Under the pieces are notes generated by a model, which was given only the letters and a program-made list of their open reading frames with translations, searched no databases and was not told the origin of the DNA. 64,000 nucleotides of DNA. Origin: Mameliella sp. CS4. GTDB taxonomy: Bacteria; Pseudomonadota; Alphaproteobacteria; Rhodobacterales; Rhodobacteraceae. The stretch is taken from contig NZ_JAHXRQ010000020.1 of assembly GCF_019392335.1 (NCBI RefSeq), positions 32,904-96,903 on the forward strand, in the 5' to 3' direction. Of this stretch, positions 8,749 through 17,509 are shown one piece after another; position 1 is the stretch's first letter; each line of letters opens with the position of its first letter. The translations under genes and the position numbers were made by a program.

Positions 8749-9363
8749 ATGTCAGTTGCATCTTATTCCATGATCACCGTCGCCCGTTGCGACACCGCTT
8801 TTCTTTCCGACGCGCTTGGTCACATCGCCGGATTATGTGACGATCTCAAATCCGGGGCCGGTGCCCGGATGACCCGATACGGAGTCATGTCCACAGGCGA
8901 TCATGCCGGGCATCTCGTCCTGTTGCAGGGTTACAGCGACATGAGCGGCATCGGCAAGGCGTTCGACGTTTACGGAACTTCAGCCGCCTACGAAAAGATC
9001 GTCGGCAGTGGCAAGGTTGCCGTGGTGCTGCGCAACATCCTGAAAAGTGAGGATATCGGCCTCGACGAGCAGCCGACGGAGGTTCCGGCCTACGGCGTGC
9101 TGACCCGCTGGGCCTCTCCCACGCCTCAGTCGGACCGGATCGGGCAGGTTGCGCCGCTCATGCGGAAGAATGGCGCAATGGCCATACGCCATTTCACGAT
9201 CATGACAGGGTCAGCAGCCGGGCACCGTCTGATGGCGACGGGCTATCCGTCGATGACTGCCATCGAAAAGACCTACACTGCGATGAACCAGACAGAGGAC
9301 TACAAGGCGTTTCTGAACGAAATAGACCTCGATTTCCGCAACATCGTGCGTGTGGCAGGCTGA
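8749..9363 (+). CDS. Conserved hypothetical protein made of two similar halves
   Basis: I do not recognise a named family with certainty. The start is well supported by GGAGG at 8735-8739. The 204-residue protein appears to be an internal duplication of a unit of about 95 residues. HLVLLQGYSDMSGIGKAF in the first half corresponds to HRLMATGYPSMTAIEKTY in the second, each followed by a Y(E/K)-rich helix and LRNIL or FRNIV. The pattern resembles small ferredoxin-like (dimeric alpha/beta barrel) domains fused in tandem. No signal peptide or membrane segment. It is divergent from the M20 genes and lies just upstream of mazG. Confidence 0.7.
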   Translation: MSVASYSMITVARCDTAFLSDALGHIAGLCDDLKSGAGARMTRYGVMSTGDHAGHLVLLQGYSDMSGIGKAFDVYGTSAAYEKIVGSGKVAVVLRNILKSEDIGLDEQPTEVPAYGVLTRWASPTPQSDRIGQVAPLMRKNGAMAIRHFTIMTGSAAGHRLMATGYPSMTAIEKTYTAMNQTEDYKAFLNEIDLDFRNIVRVAG

Positions 9364-9457
9364 GCCGACAAGGCAGCGGGCGCCTTGCGCGCCCGGTTGC
9401 TGGACTCCCGCGCCGCCTTCCTGCATCCCTTGAGCCGAAGCTCGGAGGCAAGGCGCG

Positions 9458-10270
9458 ATGAACAACGACCTGATCCACGACCCGAACGGGGGGATGCCCC
9501 GCCTGCTGGAAATCATGCGGCGGCTGCGCGACCCTGAAACGGGCTGTCCCTGGGACCTGGAGCAGACCTTTGCCACTATCGCGCCCTATACGATCGAGGA
9601 GGCCTACGAGGTCTCCGACGCGATCGAGCGCGAGGCCTGGGACGAGCTGAAGGGCGAGCTGGGCGACCTGCTGTTCCAGTCGGTCTTTCACGCGCAGATG
9701 GCCACCGAGGCCGGGCTTTTCAGCTTCGACGAGGTGGCCGACGGCATGTCGGACAAGATGGTCGCACGCCACCCGCATGTTTTTGGCGACGAAAGCCGGG
9801 ACAAATCGGCGGACCAGCAGACCCGCGACTGGGAGACGATCAAGGCCACCGAGCGCGCCGCCAAGGCCGAACGCGGTGTGCTGGACGGGGTGGCGCTGGG
9901 TCTGCCGGCGCTGCTGCGGGCGGTCAAGCTGCAGAAACGGGCGGCGCGCGTGGGGTTCGACTGGCCCACCACGGACGAGGTCATGGACAAGGTCGCCGAA
10001 GAGATGGACGAGCTGCGCCAGGCCGAGGATGACGCGCATCGCTTCGAGGAATTCGGCGACCTGCTGTTCGTCATGGCCAACCTCGGGAGGCACATGGGGA
10101 TCGACCCCGAGGCGGCGCTGCGGGCGGCCAATGCCAAGTTCACCCGGCGGTTCCGCGCCATCGAGGCTGCGCTGGCCGAACAGGGGCGTCGCCCCGAGGA
10201 CAGCGATTTGCAGGAAATGGATGCGCTCTGGGACGCGGCAAAGGCGGTGGAAAAGGCGCAGAAGGGCTGA
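9458..10270 (+). CDS. mazG: Nucleoside triphosphate pyrophosphohydrolase
   Basis: MazG hydrolyses non-canonical and canonical NTPs to NMP and pyrophosphate. The 270-residue protein has two MazG domains. The first carries CPWDLEQTF, the TIEEAYEV segment and the metal-binding ELGDLLFQ motif. The second carries EEMDEL, EEFGDLLF and VMANLGRH. Length and layout match the proteobacterial enzyme. It converges on the AEC transporter gene with only three bases between stops. Confidence 0.95.
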   Translation: MNNDLIHDPNGGMPRLLEIMRRLRDPETGCPWDLEQTFATIAPYTIEEAYEVSDAIEREAWDELKGELGDLLFQSVFHAQMATEAGLFSFDEVADGMSDKMVARHPHVFGDESRDKSADQQTRDWETIKATERAAKAERGVLDGVALGLPALLRAVKLQKRAARVGFDWPTTDEVMDKVAEEMDELRQAEDDAHRFEEFGDLLFVMANLGRHMGIDPEAALRAANAKFTRRFRAIEAALAEQGRRPEDSDLQEMDALWDAAKAVEKAQKG

Positions 10271-10273
10271 GGA

Positions 10274-11182
10274 TCAGCCGTAGCCAAGCACAAGCAGGAC
10301 CAGCGGGATGGTGACGATGGCGGCCAGCGTTTGCGCCGTCACCAGACCGGCCATCAGCGTGCCATCCCCGTTCAACTGACGCGTCAAGACATAGGCCGTG
10401 GGCGCCGTGGGGATGGCGGAAAAGACCACCAGAACCAGCGCCTCGACCCCGTCGAGGCCAAAGAGCAGCGCCACACCCGCCGCCAGCATCGGCATTACCA
10501 AAAGGCGCAGGGCGGCGTTGCCGCCAACCACTAGCCCGTCGCGCCCAAGTGCGCGGGGTTGCAGCGCCGCACCGACGCAGAGCAGGCCCAACGGCAAGCT
10601 GCCGCGCGCCAGCAGCTCCATGAAGGTGCCGATGCCATAGGGCAGGCCCAGCCCCAGCAGCGCCAGCGCGATCCCGACAAGGCAGGCCAGGATCAGCGGG
10701 TTGCGCAGCATGGTGCGGATCAGGGCGCCGGGACGGCTCAGGATTTCGCGTTCGCTCAGCGCCATGATCGACAGCACGTTGACCACGGGCACGCAGATCG
10801 CCAGGTAGACCGCCGCCCGTTCGATCCCCAGGTCCCCGGCAAGGCTCGCCGTGACGGCGAGACCGAGGTAGGTGTTGAAGCGCACCGTGCCCTGCAGCGC
10901 GGGGCCGAACCGGGCGGCAGGTGCCGGAAAGATCCGCCGGGCCAGCGCAAGCCCGCCCGCCGCCAGCAGGATCGTCACCAGCGCCGCAGCCCCCAGCCGC
11001 AGGATTTGCGGATCGCCCAGAGGCGCATCGACGAGGCTGGAGACCAGCAACGCCGGGAACAGCAGGAAATAGTTGATCCGCTCCGCCGCGGGCCAGAACC
11101 CCGGGTCCGGAAACCCCTTGCGGGCCAGGACATAGCCCAGGCAGATCAGGGCAAAGAGCGGCCAGATCGTGATGAACAGCAC
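10274..11182 (-). CDS. AEC-family (auxin efflux carrier-like) transporter
   Basis: A hydrophobic protein of about 302 residues with some ten predicted membrane segments, beginning with LFITIWPLFALICLGYVLA. The overall pattern, including PALLVSSL, the RNPLILACLVG segment and SAIPTAPTAYVLT near the C terminus, fits the AEC/PIN-like permease family. The start is placed at a GTG (11182) because no ATG lies nearby; a TTG at 11236 would add 18 polar residues. The transported compound is unknown. It lies downstream of the acpP terminator. Confidence 0.8.
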   Translation of the reverse strand: MLFITIWPLFALICLGYVLARKGFPDPGFWPAAERINYFLLFPALLVSSLVDAPLGDPQILRLGAAALVTILLAAGGLALARRIFPAPAARFGPALQGTVRFNTYLGLAVTASLAGDLGIERAAVYLAICVPVVNVLSIMALSEREILSRPGALIRTMLRNPLILACLVGIALALLGLGLPYGIGTFMELLARGSLPLGLLCVGAALQPRALGRDGLVVGGNAALRLLVMPMLAAGVALLFGLDGVEALVLVVFSAIPTAPTAYVLTRQLNGDGTLMAGLVTAQTLAAIVTIPLVLLVLGYG

Positions 11183-11239
11183 GGGGCGGGCAACCTTGTC
11201 ACTGTGAAAGCGTCGCGGCGGAGCGCGCGGGACCAACAG

Positions 11240-11270
11240 AAAAAACGGCGCGCCCGTAAGGCACGCCGTT
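11240..11270 (-). terminator. Intrinsic terminator after acpP
   Basis: On the minus strand AACGGCGTGCC, loop TTAC, then GGGCGCGCCGTT form a GC-rich stem followed by a run of T. It lies about 33 bases past the acpP stop and separates acpP from the AEC transporter gene. Confidence 0.85.
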
Positions 11271-11302
11271 CCATCTTCACCCGAACAGGTGAAACGAGCG
11301 GC

Positions 11303-11536
11303 TTACTGCGCGTCCGAGATGAACTTGACCGCGTCGCCGAAGGTCTGGATGGTTTCGGCCGCGTCGTCGGGGATCTCGATGCCGAACTCTTCTTCGAAGG
11401 CCATCACCAGTTCCACGGTGTCCAGGCTGTCGGCGCCCAGATCGTCGATGAAAGAGGCCGATTCCGTCACCTTCTCTTCTTCGACGCTCAGATGCTCGAC
11501 CACAATCTTCTTCACGCGATCTGCGATGTCGCTCAT
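11303..11536 (-). CDS. acpP: Acyl carrier protein
   Basis: A 77-residue acidic protein with the phosphopantetheine attachment motif GADSLDTVEL (Ser in DSL). It carries growing acyl chains for the type II fatty-acid synthase. It is the last gene of fabD-fabG-acpP and is followed by a strong terminator. The 216-base gap from fabG suggests a separate strong acpP promoter, as in many bacteria. Confidence 0.98.
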   Translation of the reverse strand: MSDIADRVKKIVVEHLSVEEEKVTESASFIDDLGADSLDTVELVMAFEEEFGIEIPDDAAETIQTFGDAVKFISDAQ

Positions 11537-11752
11537 GTCTCTTCCTCACAAGTCTGTCGGGCATGTCGCCCATTCTGCCCTGCCCGTGGCGTGGCGTCTT
11601 TTTGCCCTGACGGGCGGCTCGATCCCCCGGCACCCCGGGTTGACCGCTTGCGTACTATGGCACGCAACCGGTCGAAAATCTGCGCGGCCTATAGCACAGG
11701 CGGCGGGGATGGCAAACGCTTTCCCACGCCGCAGCGCAACAGCACCGGACGC

Positions 11753-12490
11753 CTACAACATGGCCATGCCACCGTTGACGTGCAACGTCGTTCCCGTGAC
11801 GTAAGCAGCTTCGGGGCTGGCCAGATAGAGCACGCTGGCGGCGATCTCTTCGGGCGCGCCCATGCGGCCGGCGGGAATCTGGCCCAGGATCGCACTCTTC
11901 TGGTCGTCGGTCAGCTTGTCGGTCATCGCCGTCTCGATAAAGCCGGGGGCGACGGCGTTCACGGTGATGCCGCGGCTGGCAACCTCATAGGCCAGCGACT
12001 TGGACATGCCGACCATGCCCGCCTTGGCGGCGGCATAGTTGCCCTGCCCGGGGTTGCCGGTGGCGCCCACGACGGAGGAGATGTTCACGATCCGGCCCCA
12101 GCGGGATTTCATCATGCCGCGCAGCACGCCCTTGCAGAGCCGGAAAGTGGCGGTCAGGTTCACGTCCAGCACGCTCTGCCATTCGTCGTCCGACATGCGC
12201 ATGAACAGGTTGTCGCGGGTGATCCCGGCGTTGTTCACCAGGATGTCGACACTGCCCATCGCCTCGGCGGCCTGTTTCGGCAGCGCGGCGACGGCCTCGG
12301 CATCGTCCAGCTTGCAGGGCAGCACAAAGGCGCGCTCGCCCAGCTCGGCGGCCAGCGCCTCCAGCGGCTCTACCCGGGTGCCCGACAGTCCCACGTTGGC
12401 GCCCGCGCCGTGCAGCGCCTTGGCAATGGCCCCGCCTATGCCGCCCGAGGCCCCGGTGATCAACGCGGATTTTCCCGTCAGATCGAACAT
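11753..12490 (-). CDS. fabG: 3-oxoacyl-[acyl-carrier-protein] reductase
   Basis: FabG reduces 3-ketoacyl-ACP with NADPH. The 245-residue short-chain dehydrogenase has the cofactor motif TGASGGIG, the NNAG motif, and the catalytic Ser-Tyr-Lys set (NISS, then YAAAK). Placement between fabD and acpP fits the fatty-acid synthesis assignment rather than another SDR role. Confidence 0.97.
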   Translation of the reverse strand: MFDLTGKSALITGASGGIGGAIAKALHGAGANVGLSGTRVEPLEALAAELGERAFVLPCKLDDAEAVAALPKQAAEAMGSVDILVNNAGITRDNLFMRMSDDEWQSVLDVNLTATFRLCKGVLRGMMKSRWGRIVNISSVVGATGNPGQGNYAAAKAGMVGMSKSLAYEVASRGITVNAVAPGFIETAMTDKLTDDQKSAILGQIPAGRMGAPEEIAASVLYLASPEAAYVTGTTLHVNGGMAML

Positions 12491-12526
12491 GCTTGCTTCC
12501 TCTCTTTAATGTCGCTGCGCCGGGCC

Positions 12527-13468
12527 TCAGCCCCGCGCGGCCTCGACGGCGGCGGCCACATCCGCCGGAGTGCCGATATTGCGCACCGCCGCGGGGCGGT
12601 GGATTCGGCGCACCATGCCTGACAGGGCCTTGCCCGCGCCGATTTCCCAGAACTCCTCGACCCCGTCCGCGACCATGCGGGCGACGGATTCGCGCCAGCG
12701 GACAGCGCCGCAGATCTGCGCCTCCAGCAGGGCGCGGATTTGGTCGGGGTCGCTCACCGGCGCCGCCTCGACGTTCGAAACCACCGGAACGACAGGCGCC
12801 TTGATCGTGACCTCGGCCAGCGCCTTGGCCATGTCCTCGGCGGCGGGTTGCATCAGGGCACAGTGGAAGGGGGCGGAGACGGGCAGCATGACGGCGCGCT
12901 TGGCGCCCGCGCCCTTGGCGATCTCGACCGCGCGTTCCACGGCCGCCTTCTGGCCCGAGATCACCACCTGGCCGGGATCGTTGTCATTGGCAGCCGCGAC
13001 GACATCGCCCTGCGCGGCCTCTTCGGCCACCTTGCGCACCGCGTCGAGATCAAGCCCCAGCAGCGCGGCCATCGCGCCCTCGCCCACCGGAACGGCGGCC
13101 TGCATGGCCTGCCCGCGCTTGCGCAACAGCCGCGCCGCATCGGCAACGGTCAGCGCCCCGGCAGCGGTCAGTGCGGAGTATTCCCCCAGCGAGTGACCGG
13201 CGACGAAGGCCGCCGCGTCGATGCCGACACCCTCGGCCTCCAGCGCGCGCATGGCGGCCATCGAGGTGGCCATCAGCGCCGGCTGGGCATTCTGGGTCAG
13301 GGTCAGGGTCTCGATCTCGCCCTCCCAGATCAACGAGGAGAGCTTTTCCCCCAGCGCCTCGTCGACCTCGTCGAAGACGGCGCGGGCCGCCGGATAGGCC
13401 TCGGCCAGGTCGCGACCCATGCCGATGGTCTGTGCCCCCTGCCCGGGAAAGATGAATGCGCGGCTCAT
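12527..13468 (-). CDS. fabD: [Acyl-carrier-protein] S-malonyltransferase
   Basis: FabD moves malonyl from CoA to ACP. The 313-residue protein has the FPGQGAQ start motif, the nucleophile motif GHSLGEY, and a catalytic His in SAPFHCALM. It is the first gene of the minus-strand fabD-fabG-acpP group, with 36 bases to fabG. Confidence 0.97.
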   Translation of the reverse strand: MSRAFIFPGQGAQTIGMGRDLAEAYPAARAVFDEVDEALGEKLSSLIWEGEIETLTLTQNAQPALMATSMAAMRALEAEGVGIDAAAFVAGHSLGEYSALTAAGALTVADAARLLRKRGQAMQAAVPVGEGAMAALLGLDLDAVRKVAEEAAQGDVVAAANDNDPGQVVISGQKAAVERAVEIAKGAGAKRAVMLPVSAPFHCALMQPAAEDMAKALAEVTIKAPVVPVVSNVEAAPVSDPDQIRALLEAQICGAVRWRESVARMVADGVEEFWEIGAGKALSGMVRRIHRPAAVRNIGTPADVAAAVEAARG

Positions 13469-13562
13469 GCCCCTCTCCTCAACGTGAAATTCCGTCCGCC
13501 TGCCTTACTAGCCCGCGGAGGCTTGCGCAATCACCTGAGGGGGCGGGAATGGTCCGCCGGGG

Positions 13563-13805
13563 TCAGCGATCCTCGCCGCGCAGGCGCAGCGACATGCCAA
13601 GCGCCGCGCTCAGCATCAGGCAGGACAGGCCCAGCTTGAACGGCATCAGTATCGGCGCATCCAGACCCATCGGCATGATCCACATCAGATAGGCGACCAG
13701 CGCCAGCGCGGACCCCCCGATCCGGCGCAACAGGCCCTCGGGCAGGCGCGGCAGGGAAACGCCGGACCCAAGCGTCAGCGAGGCATTGAAGTCTGTCAGG
13801 GCCAT
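13563..13805 (-). CDS. Small membrane protein of unknown function
   Basis: An 80-residue protein with two likely membrane segments, SALALVAYLMWIMPMG and ILMPFKLGLSCLMLSAALGM. It ends in a basic LRLRGEDR tail. The start MALTDFNASLTL is an ATG with GGAG nearby. I recognise no family. The hydrophobic pattern and good codon use support it as a real gene. It lies divergent from the rpsF operon. Confidence 0.6.
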   Translation of the reverse strand: MALTDFNASLTLGSGVSLPRLPEGLLRRIGGSALALVAYLMWIMPMGLDAPILMPFKLGLSCLMLSAALGMSLRLRGEDR

Positions 13806-14037
13806 GAGTATCGCTCCGGTTGTTGGTTAATGTCAGGTTAACCGTGAAATTGTGCCCGGAATGGGGCGCAACCGGGGTAATCCGGGGAACCGCGCGCCCT
13901 CTTGCGCCACGCGCCGATCCGTGTATACGGAGCGCTCTCTTCGCAACGACGTTTACCCGCGCAGTCTCTCGTGGGCAGGGCGCGAAGGGACCAGGCCCCT
14001 GCCCTATGAAATGCGCCATGATAGAAATGGAGTGCAC

Positions 14038-14400
14038 ATGCCGCTTTACGAGCATGTATTCATCTCGCGTCAGGATCTGTCCAACGCGCAGGCTGAAGGC
14101 CTTGTCGAACATTTCAGCACCGTCCTCGCGGACAACGGCGGCAAGGTCGTCGACAGCGAGTACTGGGGCGTCAAGACGATGGCCTACAAGATCAACAAGA
14201 ACCGCAAGGGCCACTACGCCTTCCTCAAGACCGACGCCCCCGCGACGGCCATTCAGGAAATGGAACGCCTGATGCGCCTGCATGACGACGTGATGCGCGT
14301 GCTGACCATCAAGGTCGACGAACACCCCGAAGGCCCGTCGGTCCAGATGCAGAAACGCGACGAACGCAGCGACCGCCGCGAACGCCGGCCTCGCGACTGA
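14038..14400 (+). CDS. rpsF: 30S ribosomal protein bS6
   Basis: Primary binding protein of the 30S platform, paired with bS18. The 120-residue protein has YEHVFISRQDLS at the start and the YWGVKTMAYKINKNRKGHY region typical of bS6, ending in a basic RRERRPRD tail. The ATG is set by family alignment; longer in-frame starts exist upstream. First gene of rpsF-rpsR-rplI. Confidence 0.97.
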   Translation: MPLYEHVFISRQDLSNAQAEGLVEHFSTVLADNGGKVVDSEYWGVKTMAYKINKNRKGHYAFLKTDAPATAIQEMERLMRLHDDVMRVLTIKVDEHPEGPSVQMQKRDERSDRRERRPRD

Positions 14401-14422
14401 CCTGAAGAAGAGGAGATAACCC

Positions 14423-14650
14423 ATGGCTGCAAAACCGTTTTTCCGCCGCCGCAAGGTCTGCCCCTTCTCGGGCGACAATGCACCCAAGATCGACTACAAG
14501 GACACCCGTCTGCTGCAGCGCTACGTCAGCGAACGCGGCAAGATCGTCCCCAGCCGCATCACCGCCGTCTCGGCAAAGAAGCAGCGTGAACTGGCCCGCG
14601 CCATCAAGCGCGCCCGCTTCCTCGCCCTGCTGCCCTACGCTGTGAAGTAA
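14423..14650 (+). CDS. rpsR: 30S ribosomal protein bS18
   Basis: A 75-residue protein with the bS18 core DYKDTRLLQRYVSERGKI, then PSRITAVSAKKQRELARAIK and RARFLALLP. It binds the 30S platform next to bS6. A GAGGAG Shine-Dalgarno sequence precedes the ATG, 22 bases after rpsF. Confidence 0.98.
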   Translation: MAAKPFFRRRKVCPFSGDNAPKIDYKDTRLLQRYVSERGKIVPSRITAVSAKKQRELARAIKRARFLALLPYAVK

Positions 14651-14662
14651 GGAGTCCGCATC

Positions 14663-15286
14663 ATGCAAGTCATCCTTCTCGAACGTGTGGCCAAGCTGGG
14701 CCAGATGGGCGACGTCGTCGACGTCAAGCCCGGTTTCGCACGTAACTACCTGCTGCTTCAGGGCAAGGCGCTGACCGCCTCGAAAGAGAACATCGCCCAG
14801 TTCGAAGAGCAGAAGGCTCAGCTCGAGGCGCGCAACCTCGAGTCCCGCAAAGAGGCCGAAGCCCTGGGCGAGCGTCTGGACGGACAGAGGTTCGTCGTGA
14901 TTCGCTCGGCATCGGACGGCGGCAACCTCTACGGCTCCGTCACCACCCGTGACGCGTCGAACGTGGCCACCGAAAACGGCTTCTCGATCGACCGCAAGCA
15001 GGTGATCATCCGCCAGCCGATCAAGGAACTGGGCCTGCACGAGGTCGAGGTGCACCTGCACCCCGAGGTGATGGTCGTCATCACCCTGAACGTTGCACGG
15101 TCGCCCGAAGAGGCCGAGCTGCAGGAAACAGGCAAGTCGATCCAGGACCTGGCCGCCGAGGAAGAGGCACAGGCCGAATTCGAGGTCAGCCAGCTGTTCG
15201 ACGACATCGGCAGCGCCGCATCCGACGACGACGACGGCGATACAGGCCCGGCGCGTTCGGACGAGACCGACGAAGACGACGACTGA
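14663..15286 (+). CDS. rplI: 50S ribosomal protein bL9
   Basis: The N-terminal domain MQVILLERVAKLGQMGDVV, then KPGFARNYLL, is diagnostic of bL9, followed by the connecting helix and the C-terminal RNA-binding domain. At 207 residues it is longer than the ~150 of E. coli because of an acidic Asp/Glu-rich tail after about residue 155, common in Alphaproteobacteria. Last gene of the rpsF operon. Confidence 0.97.
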   Translation: MQVILLERVAKLGQMGDVVDVKPGFARNYLLLQGKALTASKENIAQFEEQKAQLEARNLESRKEAEALGERLDGQRFVVIRSASDGGNLYGSVTTRDASNVATENGFSIDRKQVIIRQPIKELGLHEVEVHLHPEVMVVITLNVARSPEEAELQETGKSIQDLAAEEEAQAEFEVSQLFDDIGSAASDDDDGDTGPARSDETDEDDD

Positions 15287-15318
15287 TCCGGCACATTGCC
15301 GCAGAACAGACAATCAAG

Positions 15319-15348
15319 CCGCGCCGGATCTGTCCGGCGCGGTTTTTT
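15319..15348 (+). terminator. Intrinsic terminator of the rpsF-rpsR-rplI operon
   Basis: A perfect ten-base stem, CCGCGCCGGA and TCCGGCGCGG, with loop TCTG, followed by six T. It begins 33 bases past the rplI stop. Confidence 0.95.
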
Positions 15349-15500
15349 CATTTTTATCAGCGCCTTGCCGTATAGATACATATAAACTTCACAAAACCGT
15401 AACGCCCATTTCACGTTGCCGGATCACATCAGAACCTGTTGGAAGCCGCCGCGGACCGCAGGCGGCTATGCCAAGTTTGCAAGCTGATAAGAGGCCAGCC

Positions 15501-17381
15501 ATGAAGAAATCTGACATTGTCGATCTGTCCTGGGACGATTTCGACGAGATGCGCGATCCGCGCCCTGCCCAGACCGATTTTGATGCCGTTGTCGAACGCG
15601 CCATCTCGCGCCGTGGTTTCCTGGGCGGTGCGCTGGCCTTTGGTTCGGGCGCTGCCGTCTTCGGCGCCGGTGTCCTGAGCTCGGCCACCTCGGCCCGCGC
15701 ACAGGCCGCCGCCTTCGACTTCGAGCCGATCGACATCGCCACCGATTTCGACATCCACGTTCCCGCCGGTTACCAGTGGAAGCCGCTGGTACGCTGGGGC
15801 GATGCCCTGTGGTCCGAAGCCGACGGCGCCTATTCGCCGGAAACCGGTGTGCCCGCCGCGATGGCCGACAAGGTCTTTGGCGAGAACACCGACGGGATGG
15901 AGCTCTTCTCCGTCGACGGCAAACAGGTCATCGCGGTGAACTCGGAACACGTGAACCCCAAGATCAACCTGCCCGCCGCCAGCGAAGGCATGCCCAAGAG
16001 CGCCGAGGAAGTGCAGCTTCTCAAGCACATGCAGGGCGTGACCGTGATGGAAGTGGCCGACAATGGCGACGGCTATGCCGTGGTCAAGGACAGCCCCTTC
16101 AACCGCCGCATTCACCATGACACCCAGATGGTTCTGGACGGCCCCGCCGCCGGGTCCGACCTGGTCAAGACCGGCGCCGACCCCGAGGGCATGTCCCCGC
16201 TGGGCACGATGAACAACTGTGGCTCGGGCCGCACGCTGTGGAACACCTACCTGACCTGCGAAGAAAACTTCAACGGCTACTTCGGTGCGACCGGCGAGTA
16301 CGACGCGACCGAGGGCTTCGAGCGCTACGGCATCGGCGGCAGCGGCCGCTATGCCTATGAACAGTTCGACCCGCGCTACGACCTGTCGAAAGAGCCCAAC
16401 GAACCCCACCGCCACGGCTGGGTGACGGAAATCGACCCCGCCGACCCGACCAGCACGCCGGTCAAGCACACCGCCCTGGGCCGTTTCAAGCACGAGAACG
16501 CCGAGATGGTGCAGGCCGCCGATGGTCGGATCGTCGTCTACATGGGCGACGACGAGCGCGGCGAGTTCATGTACAAATACGTCTCGACCGGCACCTGGGC
16601 CGAAGGTGAGCCCACCGATGGCCTGCTGTCGGACGGCACGCTGTACGTTGCCAGGTTCAACGACGACCAGACCGGCGAGTGGCTGGCCCTGACCCCGGAA
16701 ACCACCGGCATGCCGATCGAGGAGATCCTCGTCCACGCGCGCATCGCCGGGTCCAAGGTCGGCGCCACCACGATGGACCGCCCGGAATGGATCGCCGCGC
16801 ACCCGTTGAAGGCCGAGGCCTATTGCGCCCTGACCAACAACAAGAACCGCGGCATCAAGCCCAACGCCGGCGGCGACGAAACCCCGGTTGGCGGCCCGAA
16901 CCCGCGTGAGACCAACAACTACGGCCAGATCGTGCGCTGGACACCCGAAGGCGGCGACCACGGGGCGGACGGCTTTGCCTGGGATCTCTATGTCATGGCC
17001 GGCAACCCCGAGGTTTACGACAACGCCTACGGCGGGTCGGACAACGTCACCCCGGGCAACATGTTCAACTCGCCCGACGGCATGGCCTTTGACACCAAGG
17101 GCCTGCTCTGGATCCAGACCGACGGCAACTACAGCAACGAGGGTGACTTTGCCGGCATGGGCAACAACCAGATGCTGGTCGGCAACACGGACACCGGCGA
17201 GATCGCCCGCTTCCTGACCGCGCCCTACGGCGCCGAAGTGACCGGCCTGTGCTGGTCCGAGGACCGCAAGGTGGCCTTTGTCGGCATCCAGCACCCGGGC
17301 GGCTCGTGGCCGGACGGCGAAGGCAAGCCGCGCTCCTCGGTCATCGCCGTGTGGCGCGAAGACGGCGCGACCGTCGGCTGA
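15501..17381 (+). CDS. PhoX-family (DUF839) phosphatase-like protein, Tat-exported
   Basis: A 626-residue protein with a twin-arginine signal, SRRGFLGG at residues 36-43, after the long acidic lead (MKKSDIVDLSWDDFDEM) characteristic of PhoX. Family features include CGSGRTLWNTYLTCEENFNG, HGWVTEIDP, LGRFKHENAEM, YMGDDERGEFMYKY and FNSPDGMAFD. PhoX proteins are periplasmic calcium/iron alkaline phosphatases of marine bacteria; activity is inferred. The start follows AAGAGG by six bases. It is a single-gene unit between two terminators. No Pho box was recognised in the 150 bases upstream. Confidence 0.88.
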   Translation: MKKSDIVDLSWDDFDEMRDPRPAQTDFDAVVERAISRRGFLGGALAFGSGAAVFGAGVLSSATSARAQAAAFDFEPIDIATDFDIHVPAGYQWKPLVRWGDALWSEADGAYSPETGVPAAMADKVFGENTDGMELFSVDGKQVIAVNSEHVNPKINLPAASEGMPKSAEEVQLLKHMQGVTVMEVADNGDGYAVVKDSPFNRRIHHDTQMVLDGPAAGSDLVKTGADPEGMSPLGTMNNCGSGRTLWNTYLTCEENFNGYFGATGEYDATEGFERYGIGGSGRYAYEQFDPRYDLSKEPNEPHRHGWVTEIDPADPTSTPVKHTALGRFKHENAEMVQAADGRIVVYMGDDERGEFMYKYVSTGTWAEGEPTDGLLSDGTLYVARFNDDQTGEWLALTPETTGMPIEEILVHARIAGSKVGATTMDRPEWIAAHPLKAEAYCALTNNKNRGIKPNAGGDETPVGGPNPRETNNYGQIVRWTPEGGDHGADGFAWDLYVMAGNPEVYDNAYGGSDNVTPGNMFNSPDGMAFDTKGLLWIQTDGNYSNEGDFAGMGNNQMLVGNTDTGEIARFLTAPYGAEVTGLCWSEDRKVAFVGIQHPGGSWPDGEGKPRSSVIAVWREDGATVG

Positions 17382-17404
17382 TTTCCGGCCCTGAAGGACA
17401 GAGA

Positions 17405-17436
17405 ACCGCGCGGGCCAGCCCCGCGCGGTTTTTTTG
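17405..17436 (+). terminator. Intrinsic terminator after the PhoX-like gene
   Basis: ACCGCGCGGG, loop CCAG, then CCCCGCGCGGT form a strong stem, followed by seven or eight T. It starts 24 bases past the stop codon. Confidence 0.93.
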
Positions 17437-17509
17437 TTGCCGCGCTCTGTGCATTTGCCCTGCCGCGCCTTGGCCCCTATGACTTGTCTCAACCTGACAG
17501 GAGATACGC

